DNA from: Siphonodentalium dalli
Lineage: Eukaryota; Mollusca; Scaphopoda; Gadilida; Siphonodentaliidae
Assembly: GCA_032622095.1 (NCBI GenBank)
Contig: CP136063.1
Location: 270,003,426-270,067,425, forward strand
DNA length: 64,000 bases
Direction: 5' to 3'
Every line of letters begins with the position of its first letter. Position 1 is the stretch's first letter. Under the pieces are notes generated by a model. The model was given only the letters and a program-made list of their open reading frames with translations. It was not told where the DNA came from and ran no database searches. The position numbers were made by a program, and so were the translations under genes. This document shows, piece after piece, positions 59,750 to 64,000 of this stretch.

Positions 59750-60830
59750 TTGTTCATGTTTTGACTTATAGTATTCTGATGGGGAATTGTTTACCGGTAT
59801 AACATAATATTAAACAGACAATGCAGGGCATAAATTTCTTTGTTAATACTTGTTCCTAAATAATCCATTTGACAATTACTAGTAGGCATGGTCCCATCAA
59901 GATTTTTGTGTACCGATAATTGCAATAAAATTGTTTTGATTAACCGAGAGATATACCGGTACCAAGATTGTAAGCAAATCAAAGCAAAATTGTCTCATCT
60001 CAATCATGCAATCACAAGCTTGGACCCTAACCTACAGTTAAATACATTGTTATGCCTACAGTTAAATACATTTTTAAGGAATAGGTATTTTATATTTATA
60101 CTTATAAATATATCACCTGCATTGTTATTTTCAATGTTTCCTGTCAGAGTATGGTCGCTGTGGGCATAGCCACAGTAGAGATTCTGACACAAACTAGATC
60201 CCCTGGAAATATTTAATGATTAATAATCACCGCATTATGCTTTCTTATATGGAAATCTCGATTGACGCTAAACAGAAATTTAATTAACAGAGGACTAAAC
60301 GTAAGATATAACAACCCACTGTGCATTTCTATATATGGAAACTGAAAGTGAAACACGTCTGCTCGGTGCGTCTTTCTCGGAATTGATCACATTATATTTA
60401 TCAAGTGGTTAGACTGTTTTCACTTTCTGGTTGACACAATTCAAGCACTTTCATCCGATGATCCGAAACAAAAATGCTTTCATACTGAGCATTGTCTTCA
60501 GTTTATTGTATACACAACTGGTGACTCAATACAAGGAAGTAAATGAGAAAACATCAGAAAGCTTCTTATTGGCAAACTAGTGTGTGTATGAACTATTTAG
60601 GTATCGGTACAGTATTATTATGCAGGGGTCTCAATTTACTCTCTGCTTCCTGGCGTGCCTATACAATTTTAAAACTTTCTCGGACCCCCCCCCCCCCTCC
60701 CACCACGGGCATTTCACCTTAACAAATACATATCCGGTTATCATGGCCGTGACCGTTTATGGAAATTGCATGACCCGTTAACCGTAAACAGACAATGCAG
60801 CATTGAAATGAGAAATGAACGGCGATTTAA
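59750..60830. other. No supported gene
   Basis: AT-rich DNA with a short tandem duplication (CTACAGTTAAATACATT at about 60033 and 60057) and a poly-C run (about 60685-60697). Confidence 0.5.
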
Positions 60831-60832
60831 AT

Positions 60833-60940
60833 GTGGTCGTGGGATTTTGACCGCGAGAAAAATTCAGCAAATTGCATGAACCCCAATGGGGTTCATGTGG
60901 AGTTTGCTGAATTGTTATCGTGGTCAAAACCCATGACCAT
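60833..60940. mobile_element. Foldback element, nearly loopless hairpin
   Basis: Arms of about 52 bases (60833-60884 and 60888-60940) pair through GGTCGTGGGATTTTGACC, ATTCAGCAAATT and GCATGAACCCC with the reverse, around a 3-base AAT loop. Confidence 0.9.
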
Positions 60941-61102
60941 GTTGAATCCGCAGTTTATTATTTATATTTATATACTTAAAATTCATTATCAACAAGGATG
61001 TTTTTCCCACTATTTATTCAACGGTATGTCAATGTAGGCATATATTGCTGGGGTTAACCTCAGTTAATTCAAGTGGTTAACCGGTCATGAAAATCCCGTA
61101 CG

Positions 61103-61319
61103 TACAGTAATGCCCTAATTAATCGACTGCATAATCACAGCAGAATTATGGGTGACTTTTCAGGATTCAGTTGGAAAATATGGCTTGCTGCCATTCATCG
61201 GAAAGCTCTCGCCTGGATCTTTCCGATGAGTGGCAACAAGCCATATTTCCGACTAAATCCTGAAAAGTTACCCATAATTCTGCTGTGGTTATGGAGTCGA
61301 TAATTAGGGCATTACTGTA
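61103..61319. mobile_element. Foldback MITE, ~103-base arms
   Basis: Arms 61103-61205 and 61219-61319 are inverted copies at high identity (TACAGTAATGCCCTAATTA.., ATAATTCTGCTGTG, GACTTTTCAGGAT, CATATTTTCC-like, TCATCGGAAAG) around a 13-base loop. No coding capacity. Target-site duplication not evident. Confidence 0.93.
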
Positions 61320-61627
61320 GGCCCTAACCATTTCAGCCCCACAAATACATCTTTTTCTTTTCACTTGTTACCACATAAATTATAATTGCTTTCTCAAGTC
61401 TTCGAATATCGTATTGTCACATACATGTATTACTAGTAATAGCTGGTAATGGGCCTACCTCGAATCGATTCACCACTACCATTCCATATAGTAATAATAG
61501 TAGTATGTATATAATATTCAGGGTTGTGGTGCATTTAACATCTGGTTCTATTTTATTGTACTAAGAATACAAACATTCTGTTGCATGGGATTATCTAAAT
61601 TGTACCATCAGACTATCACCCCATGCC

Positions 61628-61725
61628 ATCACTATTATTAGGCACCATCACTATTATTGTTTTTGATGTAAAATACCACCTATCACTATTAATCGGCCAT
61701 CACTATTATTAGGCACCTAAGAGTA
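61628..61725 (+). repeat. Short direct repeats CCATCACTATTATTAGGCAC
   Basis: The word or a close variant occurs three to four times with irregular spacers. Confidence 0.8.
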
Positions 61726-62339
61726 AGCAATTACGCGTCATTTTCCAATAAAAATAACACAATTCGGCAGCGGATAGAATATCCTTTAATTACTTAACCA
61801 AAAGCCTGTGCAAATATTTCTGTAACCATTGTTGTTGAATTTGTGAAAATTATTCTGATTTGAAAGTTCCGACCGCGGTACGCTAAACGTTATTCCTCAC
61901 TGGTAAGTTATATAGTGTTGAAACGATTGACTACGTGGTCATTCTCTGAACAGGGAATAAACTCAAATGGCACATATCTACAACTATAGTGAATCACTGT
62001 TCAATAGGTTTCTTATAGTGTCCTATAATAATTCTGGTTCTAACATCAAGAGAGCTAATAACAAAATGCATTGATGTAGAACTGAATGCTCTTTTTATTT
62101 ATTTAATATTGCTAATGACATTTACCCTATGTTACAAAAGTATACAAACCAGATATATGCCTTGCCAGGAGATGATTAACGACCTCTGTGCCCATTGGTA
62201 ACTGCTATAAACAATAATGCTATTATCAGAGCTAGATGTTAGCTACACCATTCATATGTAAGGGTTATTATAGCACCTGGAGAAGAGCATATATGTCTGT
62301 ACAATATGGTTCAATGCACCATAAGTTCACCCCTAATCA

Positions 62340-63200
62340 ACATATTGGACCTTTTCAACACATTTTATTCCCAGTCACCAAGGAAACTTGCTCACTGAAT
62401 TTGAGTTAAAGGGCCAAGTGGATTTTGAGGGAAACAAAATAAACTGGCAGAAGAAACTAAGCTCCCTAATCCACCATGATTGGCATATAGGCAGTGAATT
62501 AAATCACTCCATCATATTACAAACCTGTAGATAAAATTTGAGCTAAATCGACCATGGGGTTTTTGTGAAGCCACTTGAAGAAAAATTGACCCAAAAGACA
62601 TCACCTGCTACTAATTGGTGAGCCAGTCACATGCGAGAAATAGAGCAACATATTCATGAGTATTGTCCACAAGTAAAATTTGAAATTGGTATCTCACACC
62701 ATCCTTGTACAAACTAAAGAATGAAAATGATTTTACCCACAACAAACCCCACCCATCTGCCACTAATTGGCGGACAGGTCCCATGGATGAACTCAATCCG
62801 CTGATGAGTTTTATCCATATTTAAACTATTGAGTTGATACCTTGATACGATATTGAGTTAAAATGAGCACTACTTCTGAAGGATTAGGGGTTCTAGCCCA
62901 TAATCAAAAATAGCCCATAAGCCTGTGATGGGCGACTATTTTAGCTCCTAAACCGCAAATGTTAACTCAGACGGATGGACAGACAGACCGCAGACGCCGG
63001 GACACACGACGACTCGACAACACAGATGCCGACATTATGTCTACCACTGATGTGGGTACACATAATATAAAGTTTTCGAGAAAATCTGTTCATAACTGTG
63101 ACCAGTAGGGTGTGCCAAATCCAAAAGTTGACGCCGTACAGACGGACGCCAACTGACGGCAATAACTCAGCTTGACTGTGTCAAGTTGGGTTAAAAATTA
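62340..63200. repeat. Old degenerate repeat region
   Basis: Related stretches include CCATGGGGTTTTTGTGAAGCC, (C/T)ACTAATTGG(T/C)G, AAAATTTGA(G/A) and a pair of ACGGACGCC-rich and AGACGGATGGACAGACAGAC-like stretches at 62967-63150. Low identity, no gene. Confidence 0.4.
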
Positions 63201-63594
63201 ACTATTTATGACAAAATCTATTAACATATATTTTTATTATTCATAGTTAAACTTCAATTTTGACAGGTCGTGGACAATTCGGTAACTGATATTCACCTTA
63301 ATTATTTCATACTTGGTAACATAAATTCAAGTTTAAATGCATGCGTATTCAATCAGACTTTTCGCTCTTGTGACATGCTATATGGGCATTATATTATATA
63401 TATATAGCCATGACAGACAGACATTTACTTCTGTTATCTTTCAAAATGTATGTTAATCTTTTAGTCATTTACTTATAACTATTTAAAAAATGAAAGTGTC
63501 AATGACACTGTAGCTTAACTTGCTTTTAATGAATAATTACTGATACCTGTCGGACATCAGAACGTAGTGAGGATACCTGTGCTAAAATAAATGC

Positions 63595-63890
63595 CCTTTG
63601 ATGTTAACCACGTTGACGGTTGTGGATGAGAACATTAACTTTAATGAGAAAGCAAGCATATGTTTACCTCCTTTATTTAATGGCAAAACATTTAACTTCC
63701 ATGACAAAACATGCAGGCCAACGTTAACCTCCTTGATGCATGCAGATGACAACATTAACATCCACGAAACAGCAAGCCAATATTAACCTCCCTGATCCCT
63801 GCAAACGACAACATTAACTTCCATGACAAAACATGATAATATTAACCTTCTAGATGCCTGCTGATAACAACATTAACTTCAATAACAAAG
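63595..63890 (+). repeat. Degenerate ~60-bp minisatellite (five units)
   Basis: AACATTAAC or AACATTTAACTTCC-like anchors recur at about 63631, 63690, 63751, 63811 and 63868. Each is followed by ATGACAAAACATG or a variant and GTTAACCTCC or a variant. The 62-codon frame here is an artefact of the repeat. Confidence 0.88.
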
Positions 63891-64000
63891 AGTATCATGC
63901 TCCGAGCAACATATGTTTTGTAAAAAGTTTTGAAAGGGATTTAAGAGCAAAATCCAAGATGGCCGTCGGCGACCATGTTTTTAAAATGGGCGTGGTCAAA

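Overview
This is a repeat-dominated stretch of animal nuclear DNA. It is AT-rich, has no operon-like gene packing, and contains a satellite array, several foldback elements, LINE remnants, an intron-containing THAP/P-element-type transposase relic and a pearl/Helitron-like element with a tetranucleotide run and tandem cores. The repeat content (TCTG-run plus tandem cores, LINEs with a CCHC-like tail, many ATT-rich and foldback repeats) best fits a marine invertebrate, most likely a mollusc or another lophotrochozoan. No species can be named from the sequence. I see no intact host gene, no rRNA and no tRNA gene. Nearly all short open frames are chance frames or lie in repeats.

Layout. 1-12465: a ~165-bp satellite in a nested higher-order arrangement (blocks A-B-C, then A'-B'), truncated at the left window edge. 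12466-16823: three full copies and one partial copy of a ~1,380-bp tandem repeat that abuts the satellite in mid-monomer. 16824-18100: a decayed ~350-bp tandem repeat. 19171-20126: a degenerate G/T-rich minisatellite, then a fresh 307-bp tandem duplication. 20127-24900: old, diverged relatives of the 1.38-kb unit, hairpin-headed ~214-bp units, and a ~310-bp repeat carried in two larger blocks. 25690-27880: more old tandem repeats. 28000-29590: mostly non-repeat DNA with three poly-G tracts.

29592-33775 (minus strand): a 5'-truncated, broken APE-type LINE (ORF1 remnant, endonuclease, reverse transcriptase, CCHC-like tail). It abuts an inverted-repeat element at 33790-35995 that holds a smaller hairpin element. 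36000-38670: no recognisable content. 38674-39369: a non-autonomous Helitron/pearl-like element. 40540-42480: tandem repeats and a SINE-like relic. 43207-47432 (minus strand): a broken THAP/P-like transposase gene that has lost its catalytic core and carries a ~1-kb tandem duplication in its interior.

48360-49232 and 52330-52880: two inverted copies of one repeat, the first followed by a 29-bp minisatellite. 51649-51780, 53580-54440, 60833-60940 and 61103-61319: foldback elements. 56730-57467: the 3' end of a second LINE. 59290-59745: an unrecognised 152-codon frame broken by one TGA. 57938-58680 and 62340-63885: further degenerate tandem repeats.

No set of genes works together here. The coding traces are transposases and reverse transcriptases in various states of decay. 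The most informative structure is the very regular satellite, with its ~8.4-kb super-period, and the tandem 1.38-kb family beside it. Both point to recent unequal exchange or segmental amplification.
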